Positions 21,853-28,622 of a stretch of 32,952 nucleotides of DNA are shown piece after piece. The notes beneath the pieces are model-generated. The model saw only the letters and a program-made list of their open reading frames with translations. It did no database searches and was not told where the DNA came from. The position numbers were made by a program, and so were the translations under genes. The stretch spans positions 1 to 32,952 of the forward strand of contig NZ_JBHVBO010000029.1 of NCBI RefSeq assembly GCF_042668085.1, written 5' to 3'. The stretch is from Isoptericola sp042668085 (lineage in GTDB: Bacteria; Actinomycetota; Actinomycetes; Actinomycetales; Cellulomonadaceae). How positions within the stretch are numbered: position 1 is the first letter of the stretch; the number at the start of each line of letters is the position of its first letter.

Positions 21853-22114
21853 TCCGCCGGGCCAGGTCCGCGTCGCGCGTCGTCAGGCCGCCGGCGTCGT
21901 GGGACGACGTGCGGACCAGGACCGTGCCGTACCGCAGGTCCACGTCGGGGTGGTGGTTGACGGCGTCCGCGATCTCGGCGATCGCGTCGACGAACCGCGC
22001 CCCGGTGGCGAAGGACCCGGTGCGGAAGACGGCCCACGCGGAGCCCTCGTCCGCGTGCCAGTCGGCGACGCCGTCGGAGTGGGCGAACTGTCGCGGCGTG
22101 ATCGAGTCGCTCAT
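21800..22114 (-). CDS. Pterin-4a-carbinolamine dehydratase
   Basis: A 104-residue single-domain PCD that dehydrates 4a-hydroxytetrahydrobiopterin for recycling after aromatic amino acid hydroxylation. NHHPDVDLRYGTVLVR holds His54 and His55, with His72 and Asp81 further on, matching the PCD signature. Length is standard. No phenylalanine hydroxylase gene is in the window, so a pterin-independent role cannot be excluded. It is closely similar in motif to the first domain of the fusion protein at 18307-19635. The 53-nt overlap with the convergent MocR gene means its last codons are read on both strands. The ribosome site is weak. Confidence 0.9.
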   Translation of the reverse strand: MSDSITPRQFAHSDGVADWHADEGSAWAVFRTGSFATGARFVDAIAEIADAVNHHPDVDLRYGTVLVRTSSHDAGGLTTRDADLARRISDAAAELELPAETSRH

Positions 22115-22153
22115 GCGCCCAGCATGGCGTTCCCGGCCACCGTTCGCGCGGCG

Positions 22154-22732
22154 TCAGCCGGCGGCCGGCCCGGCGGGGACGGGGTCGTCGTCGAACGCCG
22201 GGAGGCCGTCGATGCTGGTGCGGTTCTTCCGCCGGCGGTACTCGGCCTGCCCCTCGGTGCCCTTGCGGTCCATGAACTGCGGCAGCAGGTCGCGCTCCCC
22301 GACGTAGTCGAGCAGCGGCACGCCGTACCCGCAGGAGTCGGACACCCGCTCGACGTCGACCACGATCACCGCCCGCGCCCCGCGGCGCTCGGAGAAGCGG
22401 GGCGCCCACGACGCGTACTCGTCGTCGTAGATCGTCACGACCCGGCCCCGGCCGTGCAGCCGGACGATGTTCGGCGGCCCGTCGAAGGCGCAGAACATGA
22501 GGGTGATCCGGCCGTTCTCGCGCAGGTGCGCGATCGTCTCCGCCCCGGACGCCGTGAGGTCGAGGTACGCCACGGTGTGCTCGTCGACCACGACGAACGA
22601 CCCGTCGACGCCCTTGGGCGAGACGTTCACACGACCGTCCGCGGCGAGCGGGGCGGTGGCGACGAAGAACACGTGCTGCGCCTCGACGAAGCTCCGCAGG
22701 CGGGCGTCGATGCGCTCGTGCAGCTTTCCCAT
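22154..22732 (-). CDS. PNPOx-like flavin/heme-binding split-barrel protein
   Basis: A 192-residue protein of the pyridoxamine 5'-phosphate oxidase-like superfamily. QHVFFVATAPLAADGRVNVSPKGVDGSFVVVD (about 19-50) is characteristic of a widespread subfamily, and ENGRITLMFCAFDGPPNIVRLHGRGRVV gives the split-barrel core. It lacks features to claim PdxH activity; relatives bind FMN, F420 or heme. AGGA lies about 9 nt before the ATG. It is read in the same direction as the pterin dehydratase 40 nt downstream and may share a transcript with it. Confidence 0.88.
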   Translation of the reverse strand: MGKLHERIDARLRSFVEAQHVFFVATAPLAADGRVNVSPKGVDGSFVVVDEHTVAYLDLTASGAETIAHLRENGRITLMFCAFDGPPNIVRLHGRGRVVTIYDDEYASWAPRFSERRGARAVIVVDVERVSDSCGYGVPLLDYVGERDLLPQFMDRKGTEGQAEYRRRKNRTSIDGLPAFDDDPVPAGPAAG

Positions 22733-22788
22733 GGCGCCATCCTGCCGTGCGGGTCGCGTCCGGTCGACGGCCGACCGGGTCGTGGCGC

Positions 22789-24513
22789 TCAGCCCAGCAC
22801 GGCACCCTTGGACGCGGACTGCACCAGCTTCGTGTACTTCGCGAGCACGCCGCGGGTGTAGCCGTGCGGCACCGGGGCCCAGTCCGCCGTCCGGCGGGCG
22901 GCGAGCTCGGCGTCGTCGACCAGCAGCTCGAGCGTCTTGTTCGCGACGTCGAGGCGGATGCGGTCGCCGTCGCGCACGAACGCGATCGGCCCGGCGTCGA
23001 CGGCCTCGGGCGCGATGTGCCCGACGCACAGGCCGGTGGTGCCGCCGGAGAACCGCCCGTCGGTGATGAGCAGGACGTCCTTGCCCAGGCCGGCGCCCTT
23101 GATCGCGCCGGTGATGGCGAGCATCTCGCGCATCCCCGGCCCGCCCTTGGGGCCCTCGTAGCGGATGACGACGACGTCGCCCGCGGTGATCGTGCCGTCC
23201 TCCAGCGCGTCGAGGGCGCCCCGCTCGCGCTCGAAGACGCGGGCGGTGCCCTCGAAGACGTCGGAGTCGAAGCCCGCCGACTTCACCACCGCGCCCTCGG
23301 GCGCCAGCGACCCGTGCAGGATCGTGATGCCACCCGTCGGGTGGATGGGCCGATCCAGCGCGCGCAGGATCTTGCCGTCCGGGTCGGGCGGGGCGATGTC
23401 CGCGAGGTTCTCGGCCACCGTGCGGCCGGTGACGGTGAGCTGGTCGCCGTGCAGCAGCCCGGCGTCGAGCAGCGCCTTCATCACCACGGGGACGCCGCCG
23501 ATGCGGTCGACGTCGTTCATCACGTACCGGCCGAAGGGCTTGAGGTCGCCGAGGTGCGGCACGCGGTCGGCCACGCGGGAGAAGTCGTCCAGGGTGAGCT
23601 CGACCTCGGCCTCGTGCGCGATGGCGAGCAGGTGCAGCACCGCGTTGGTGGACCCGCCGAACGCCATCACCACGGCGATGGCGTTCTCGAACGCCTCCTT
23701 GGTGAGGATCTGCCGGGCGGTGATGCCGCGCCGCAGCAGCTCGACGACGGCCTCGCCCGACGCCTGCGCGAACGCGTCGCGACGCCGGTCGGCGGACGGC
23801 GGCGCGGCCGAGCCGGGCAGCGACATGCCCAGCGCCTCGGCCGCCGACGCCATCGTGTTCGCCGTGTACATCCCGCCGCACGCACCCTCGCCCGGGCAGA
23901 TCGCGCGCTCGATGCGGCCGACGTCCTCCTCGCTCATCAGCCCCCGCGCGCACGCCCCCACGGCCTCGAACGCGTCGATGATCGTGACGTCCTTCTCGGT
24001 GCCGTCGGACAGCTTCACCCAGCCCGGCATGATCGAGCCGGCGTAGAGGAACACGCTCGCGAGGTCGAGGCGGGCGGCCGCCATGAGCATCCCCGGCAGC
24101 GACTTGTCGCACCCGGCGAGCAGCACGGACCCGTCCAGGCGCTCGGCCTGCATCACCGTCTCGACGGAGTCGGCGATGACGTCGCGGGACACGAGCGAGA
24201 AGTGCATGCCCTCGTGCCCCATGGAGATCCCGTCGGAGACGGAGATGGTGCCGAACTCGAGCGGGTACCCGCCACCGGCGTGCACGCCGTGCTTCACCGC
24301 CTGCGACAGCCGGTCGAGCGACAGGTTGCAGGGCGTGATCTCGTTCCACGAGCTCGCGACGCCGATCTGCGGCTTCGCGAAGTCGTCGTCGCCGAGGCCG
24401 ACGGCGCGCAGCATGCCGCGCGCGGCCGTGGCCTCCAGGCCGTCGGTGACCTGGCGGGAGCGGGGCTTCAGATCATGGGTGAGGTCCGGGGTGGCTGGGG
24501 CGTCGGCGCTCAT
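22789..24513 (-). CDS. ilvD: Dihydroxy-acid dehydratase, short subfamily (ilvD copy 1)
   Basis: A 574-residue IlvD/Edd protein that dehydrates dihydroxy acids to 2-oxo acids in valine and isoleucine synthesis. SSWNEITPCNLSLDRL, LAGCDKSLPGMLMAAARLDL and CPGEGACGGMYTANTM supply the three cysteines of the cluster, and GGRFSGGTTGL-like ITDGRFSGGTTGLCVGHIAPEA lies near the end. The CPGEGACGG form is that of the ~560-residue dehydratases found in actinobacteria and plants. Its ATG overlaps the PaaX-like stop by 4 nt, placing it last in the kyn operon. TACGCT 6 nt before the ATG also suggests a separate leaderless start. Confidence 0.93.
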   Translation of the reverse strand: MSADAPATPDLTHDLKPRSRQVTDGLEATAARGMLRAVGLGDDDFAKPQIGVASSWNEITPCNLSLDRLSQAVKHGVHAGGGYPLEFGTISVSDGISMGHEGMHFSLVSRDVIADSVETVMQAERLDGSVLLAGCDKSLPGMLMAAARLDLASVFLYAGSIMPGWVKLSDGTEKDVTIIDAFEAVGACARGLMSEEDVGRIERAICPGEGACGGMYTANTMASAAEALGMSLPGSAAPPSADRRRDAFAQASGEAVVELLRRGITARQILTKEAFENAIAVVMAFGGSTNAVLHLLAIAHEAEVELTLDDFSRVADRVPHLGDLKPFGRYVMNDVDRIGGVPVVMKALLDAGLLHGDQLTVTGRTVAENLADIAPPDPDGKILRALDRPIHPTGGITILHGSLAPEGAVVKSAGFDSDVFEGTARVFERERGALDALEDGTITAGDVVVIRYEGPKGGPGMREMLAITGAIKGAGLGKDVLLITDGRFSGGTTGLCVGHIAPEAVDAGPIAFVRDGDRIRLDVANKTLELLVDDAELAARRTADWAPVPHGYTRGVLAKYTKLVQSASKGAVLG

Positions 24514-25346
24514 GCCCCGAGCGTAGGGACGACGGCGCGCACGTGCGCGGCGGCCGCGCCGGCGTACGCGGCCCCCACCGCGGCGAAGCGCGCGACCCCC
24601 GCCGTCCCCGGCCAGTCCCGGGGCAGGACGGCGGTCGGCAGCCCGGGGTCGGCGTACGGCAGCGGGCGCCAGTCGTCGACGGCGCGCACCCACCGGGCGA
24701 AGGCCTCGGCCGGGGCCGGGGCGGATCCGCCGTCGCCCGGGTCGGGGTGCGCCGCGAGGAAGTCGCGGTGCCGCGCGGCGAGGCCGTCGAGGTCCCACCA
24801 CCGGGCGACGGCGTCCCCGAGGGAGCCCGCGACACGCGGCGGGCCCGCGACGAACACGGTGGCCGCGTCGCGCAGCCCCAGGCCGTCGAGCACGCCCTCC
24901 ACCTCGTCGACGAGGTGACCCGGGCTGATCCACAGCCCGGTCGCGACCGTGCCGCACCCGAGGCCTGCCAGGTGCCGGCGCAGCTGGTGGCGGGCGTCGC
25001 GGCGTTCCTCGGGGATGGAGAACGACACCAGGCACCAGGGGTCGGCCTCGCCCTGCTGCCGGTAGCCGAAGATGCGCCGGTCGCCGCGCTCGAGCATCTC
25101 CTCCGCGCCCGGCGCGAGCCGGTACCCGGCCTGGCCGCCGGCCTCCACGGCGTCGAGCAGACCCTTCGCCTTGGCCCGCGACACGGCCGAGCGCGCCGCC
25201 CCGGGCGCGACGCCGGCCGCACCGAGCAGGGCGACCAGGTCGCCCGCCGCCACCCAGCCGCCCAGGTCGCGGGCGTACAGGCCCACGACCGTCCGCAGCA
25301 GCGACGTCGCGCTGCCGGGCCGGGCGTCGAGGTCGTCGAGGATCAC
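24510..25346 (-). CDS. PaaX-family transcriptional regulator
   Basis: A 278-residue protein of the PaaX family. The N-terminal ~80 residues are the PaaX winged helix (LLRTVVGLYARDLGGWVAAGDLVALLGAAGV), the middle contains the family's FGYRQQGEADPWCLVSFSIPEERRDARHQLRRHLAGLGCG, and the C-terminal domain is helical. PaaX proteins repress catabolic operons and often sense acyl-CoA thioesters. The GTG start overlaps the kynU stop (GTGA), and its own stop overlaps the ilvD start. By position it probably regulates tryptophan catabolism in this operon, with anthranilate or its CoA ester as a conceivable effector; this is inference. Confidence 0.9.
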   Translation of the reverse strand: MILDDLDARPGSATSLLRTVVGLYARDLGGWVAAGDLVALLGAAGVAPGAARSAVSRAKAKGLLDAVEAGGQAGYRLAPGAEEMLERGDRRIFGYRQQGEADPWCLVSFSIPEERRDARHQLRRHLAGLGCGTVATGLWISPGHLVDEVEGVLDGLGLRDAATVFVAGPPRVAGSLGDAVARWWDLDGLAARHRDFLAAHPDPGDGGSAPAPAEAFARWVRAVDDWRPLPYADPGLPTAVLPRDWPGTAGVARFAAVGAAYAGAAAAHVRAVVPTLGA

Positions 25347-26611
25347 GCGGCCCCGCGCTCCGGACCCTGGTTCCCCGTGACCTCGACCAGCGCGTCCCGC
25401 ACCGCCTCGACGCCGACACGCACCTCGTCGAACGACGTCGACAGCGGCGAGAGGCCGAGCCGCAGGCCGTTCGGCCGGCGGAAGTCGGGGATCACGCCGC
25501 GCTCCCACAGCAGGGGCAGCGTGTCGGCGAACGCGTCGTGGTCGACTGTCACGTGGCTCCCCCGGCGGTCGTCGTCCCGCGGCGACGCGAGGCGCACGCC
25601 GAGCGGTACGAGCACCTCGTCCACGAGCTCGAGCGCGAACCGCGTGAGCGCCACCGACTTCGCGCGCACGGCGTCGAGGCCGGCGTCGGCGAGGAGGTCG
25701 AGCATGTCCTGCATCGCGAGCATCCCGACGATCGCCGGCGTGCCGGACAGGAACCGCCGCACCCCGGCGTGCGGCGCGTACGCGGGGCCCATCTCGAAGG
25801 GCCGGTCGCTGCCCATCCAGCCCTGGATCGGCTGGACCAGCTCGCCCTGGAGCTCCGCGCGCACGTACCCGAACGCCGGCGAGCCCGGGCCGCCGTTCAG
25901 GTACTTGTACGTGCAGCCGGCGGCGAGGTCCGCGCCCCACGCGTCCAGCGCCACGGGCACGGCGCCGGCCGAGTGGCACAGGTCCCACAGCACGAGCGCG
26001 CCGGCGTCGTGCGCCCGCCGCGTGATCTCGGCGGCGTCGCTCACGTACCCGGAGCGGTAGGCGACGTGGCTGAGCACGACGAGCGCCGTCCGGTCGGACA
26101 GCACCGCGGACACCTGCTCGGGAGTCACGCCGCCGTCGTGGTCCGGCGTGATCCAGCGCAGCGTGGCGCCGTGCTCGCGCGCCACGCCCTCCAGCACGAA
26201 GCGGTCGGTCGGGAAGTTGCCCGAGTCCAGGACGATCTCGTCGCGCCCGGCCACCCGCGGCGAGGACAGGGCCGCGCGGACCAGCTTGTAGAGGATGACG
26301 GTCGTGGAGTCGCCGACGAACGTCTGTCCCGGCGCGGCGCCCAGCGCGACGTCGCCGATCCGGTCGCCGAGGCGCAGCGGCAGCTCGTACCACTCCTCGT
26401 CCCAGCCCCGGATGAGGCGCGCGCCCCAGGCGTCGGTCGCGAAGCGGGCCAGGCGCTCCGCCGACGCCCGGGTGGGCCGGCCCAGCGAGTTGCCGTCGAG
26501 GTAGGCGGTCACCTCGTCGGAGTCGACGAACGCCGCCCGGAACCGGGCCAGCGGGTCGGCGGCGTCCAGCGCGGCGGCGCGGGCGCGGTGGGTCGTGGCG
26601 TGCGCGGTCAT
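25343..26611 (-). CDS. kynU: Kynureninase
   Basis: A 422-residue PLP enzyme that cleaves kynurenine to anthranilate and alanine. YLDGNSLGRPTRA (37-49), the phosphate-site DSTTVILYKLVRAAL, SHVAYRSGYV, DLCHSAGAVPV and Lys236 in CTYKYLNGGPGSPAF are conserved kynureninase blocks. Length is normal. Its ATG overlaps the stop of the amidohydrolase by 4 nt, and its TGA overlaps the GTG of the PaaX-like gene. The product anthranilate could re-enter tryptophan synthesis or be degraded; no anthranilate-degrading gene is in the window. Confidence 0.95.
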   Translation of the reverse strand: MTAHATTHRARAAALDAADPLARFRAAFVDSDEVTAYLDGNSLGRPTRASAERLARFATDAWGARLIRGWDEEWYELPLRLGDRIGDVALGAAPGQTFVGDSTTVILYKLVRAALSSPRVAGRDEIVLDSGNFPTDRFVLEGVAREHGATLRWITPDHDGGVTPEQVSAVLSDRTALVVLSHVAYRSGYVSDAAEITRRAHDAGALVLWDLCHSAGAVPVALDAWGADLAAGCTYKYLNGGPGSPAFGYVRAELQGELVQPIQGWMGSDRPFEMGPAYAPHAGVRRFLSGTPAIVGMLAMQDMLDLLADAGLDAVRAKSVALTRFALELVDEVLVPLGVRLASPRDDDRRGSHVTVDHDAFADTLPLLWERGVIPDFRRPNGLRLGLSPLSTSFDEVRVGVEAVRDALVEVTGNQGPERGAA

Positions 26612-27663
26612 GCGGCGTCTCCAGGGGCGTGGTCGGGCGCGTGGTCGGGGTCGTCCGGGGCCGCCGGCGGGACGAACCCGGGGTCCCGCAGGTCGTCGAC
26701 GTCGAGGACCGTGGCGCGGGCGAGCCAGGCGGCGTGGACGGCGCCGGGGTCGGTCGGCGCGGGCGCCGGCCCGGGCACGAACGACACGAGACCGGCGGGC
26801 GGCTCATCGCCGACCAGCGCCACCAGCAGCGAGCGCCGGCCGAGGCCGGAGTCCGCGAGCGCCGCCAGCTCACGGGCGTTCAGCCCCACCGGCAGCGGGC
26901 CGTTGCCGAGGTCGGTGCCGTACCGGACGCGCCCGCCCGCCGCGACGAAGCGGCGCACGTTGTCGAGCGCGACCTCGTGCTCGGGCGTCGGGTCGCCCCA
27001 GCCATGGATGTCGAGCGTGCTGAGCCAGGTCATCGGACGTCGCGTCGCCCCGCCGCCGGCCATGGCCGTGAGCAGGTCGTCGTCGAGCCGCTCGCTGAAC
27101 GGGGCGTGCGCGAGCCGGTCGACGCCCGCTTCGAACGCCCGGGCCGCCTGGCCCGCGCCCTCGGCGTGCGCGACCACGGGACGACCCCGGTCGTGGGCGT
27201 GCCCCACGACGGCGGCGAGGGTGGCCTCGTCGGGAGTCGGCCCCGCACCGACGTGCAGGGCGACCTTGACGAAGGACGCCCCGGCCGAGACCTGCCGGTC
27301 CACGGCGGCGACGGCGGACGCCGGGTCGGCCACTGTCTCGACCGCTCCCGGAGGCGCCCAGTCGCGGTCGCTCGGGTACCCGCCGGGCGCGGTGAGGAAG
27401 GCGCCCGCGTACGCGACGCGCGGGAGGCCGGGCTCGGCGGCGAGGGCAGCGACCTCCTGCGGTTCCCAGCCCAGGTCGTGCACCGCCGCGACGCCGCGGG
27501 CCCGCAGCGGCGCCGGGTCCACGAGGCCGAGGTGCACGTGCGCGTCGGTGAACGGCGGGAGCACGGTGCCCGACTCCTGCAGGCGGCGCCGTACCTCCGG
27601 CGAGACGTCGCCGGGCAGCTCGACCGGAGCGACACCCGGAGGCACGCGGAGCGCCGCGGTCAT
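26608..27663 (-). CDS. Amidohydrolase-superfamily protein, candidate N-formylkynurenine hydrolase
   Basis: A 351-residue TIM-barrel amidohydrolase. The metal set looks complete: His42 and His44 in FTDAHVHLG, Lys133 in SFVKVALH (possible carboxylysine), His166 in VVAHAEG, His186 in RLAHAPF, and Asp251 in RYGTDLG. It overlaps both kynA and kynU by 4 nt, so it is made together with them. The step between those enzymes is hydrolysis of N-formylkynurenine, and neither the KynB cyclase-like formamidase nor an alpha/beta-hydrolase formamidase is encoded nearby. The function is therefore a position-based inference; it is not a KynB homologue. The C-terminal ~20 residues are Asp/Pro/Ala/His-rich and probably disordered. 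Confidence 0.88.
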   Translation of the reverse strand: MTAALRVPPGVAPVELPGDVSPEVRRRLQESGTVLPPFTDAHVHLGLVDPAPLRARGVAAVHDLGWEPQEVAALAAEPGLPRVAYAGAFLTAPGGYPSDRDWAPPGAVETVADPASAVAAVDRQVSAGASFVKVALHVGAGPTPDEATLAAVVGHAHDRGRPVVAHAEGAGQAARAFEAGVDRLAHAPFSERLDDDLLTAMAGGGATRRPMTWLSTLDIHGWGDPTPEHEVALDNVRRFVAAGGRVRYGTDLGNGPLPVGLNARELAALADSGLGRRSLLVALVGDEPPAGLVSFVPGPAPAPTDPGAVHAAWLARATVLDVDDLRDPGFVPPAAPDDPDHAPDHAPGDAA

Positions 27664-28586
27664 GGTCGGCCCGTGGCCGCGCCCGGGCCCGCGGTCGCGC
27701 CGAGCTCGGTGCGCACGGCGAAGAGCTCGGGGAAGAAGGTGAGGTCGAGCGCCCGCTGCAGGAACCCGACGCCGCTGGAGCCGCCGGTGCCGCGCTTGGT
27801 GCCGATGATGCGCAGCACGGTCTTCATGTGGCGGAAGCGCCAGAGCTGGAAGTTGTCCTCCAGGTCCACGAGCTCCTCGCACGTCTCGTACGCCGACCAG
27901 TCGGCCTCGGGCTCGGCGTAGATGCGCCGGAACACCTCGACCAGGTCGTCGTCGAGCGTGTGAGCGGTCGTGACGTCGCGGTCCAGCACCCGCCGCGGCA
28001 CGTCGTGGCCGTGCCGGGCGAGGTAGCGCAGGAACTCGTCGTACACGCTGGGCTCGGCGAGCAGCCGGGCGAGCTGGTCGCGCGCCTCGGGCTCGGCGTC
28101 GAAGACGGCGAGCATGCGCGCGTTCTTGTTGCCCAGCAGGAACTCCACCGCGCGGTACTGCCACGACTGGAAGCCCGAGGCGTTCCCGAGGAAGCCGCGG
28201 AACTGCGCGTACTCGCTGGGCGTGAGCGTGGCCAGCACCGACCACTGCTCGGTGAGCGTGCGCTGCACGTGCTTGACGCGGGCGATCCGCTTGAGCGCCG
28301 CGCCGAGCTCGTCGGCCGCGAGCAGGTCGCGCGCCGAGACGAGCTCGTGCAGCACCAGCTTGAGCCACAGCTCGGTGGTCTGGTGCTGCACGATGAACAG
28401 CATCTCGTCGTGGTGCGCCGGCGTGCTGATCGGCTCCTGCGCGGCCAGCAGCGTGTCCAGGTGGAGGTACGAGCCGTACGTCATCCGCTCCCGCAGGTCG
28501 GTGACGATCTCCGGCTCGAGCTCGCGCTCGTTGGGCGCTGAGGGCGGCATCGCGCGCGCGGCGGCGGGCCCGGGCTGGTCGACCAT
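27660..28586 (-). CDS. kynA: Tryptophan 2,3-dioxygenase
   Basis: A 308-residue heme enzyme that opens the indole ring of tryptophan to give N-formylkynurenine. FIVQHQTTELWLKL with His68 at the substrate site, LGNASGFQSWQYR, His253 in FRHMKTVLRIIG as proximal heme ligand, and GTGGSSG (267-273) that binds the substrate carboxylate are all present. The first ~25 residues are a variable lead. No ribosome site precedes the ATG; TAGGCT lies 6 nt upstream, with CTGACG 18 bp before it, so the transcript is probably leaderless. A perfect palindrome lies between the two promoter boxes. It is the first gene of the operon. Confidence 0.96.
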   Translation of the reverse strand: MVDQPGPAAARAMPPSAPNERELEPEIVTDLRERMTYGSYLHLDTLLAAQEPISTPAHHDEMLFIVQHQTTELWLKLVLHELVSARDLLAADELGAALKRIARVKHVQRTLTEQWSVLATLTPSEYAQFRGFLGNASGFQSWQYRAVEFLLGNKNARMLAVFDAEPEARDQLARLLAEPSVYDEFLRYLARHGHDVPRRVLDRDVTTAHTLDDDLVEVFRRIYAEPEADWSAYETCEELVDLEDNFQLWRFRHMKTVLRIIGTKRGTGGSSGVGFLQRALDLTFFPELFAVRTELGATAGPGAATGRP

Positions 28587-28592
28587 GGCCCG

Positions 28593-28622
28593 AGCCTATG
28601 TCACGAACGTGACGCCCGTCAG
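28593..28622 (-). promoter_or_regulatory. kynA: kynA promoter with palindromic operator
   Basis: CTGACG (top-strand 28617-28622), an 18-bp spacer and TAGGCT (28593-28598) form the promoter, and the kynA ATG begins 6 nt later. The spacer contains the perfect palindrome GTCACG-AA-CGTGAC (28600-28613). The -35 overlaps the stop codon of the upstream ilvD. A repressor bound to the palindrome would block RNA polymerase directly. The PaaX-like protein of the operon is the nearest candidate regulator. Confidence 0.78.

Noticed and set aside
18307..22114. A phenylalanine hydroxylation system based on two PCD-type proteins
   Set aside because: No aromatic amino acid hydroxylase gene is present in the window, so the link is not supported.
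24510..26873. A 787-codon frame that would fuse a long N-terminal region to the PaaX-like protein
   Set aside because: The upstream part is the shadow of kynU in another frame; the GTGA junction at 25343-25346 gives the real start.
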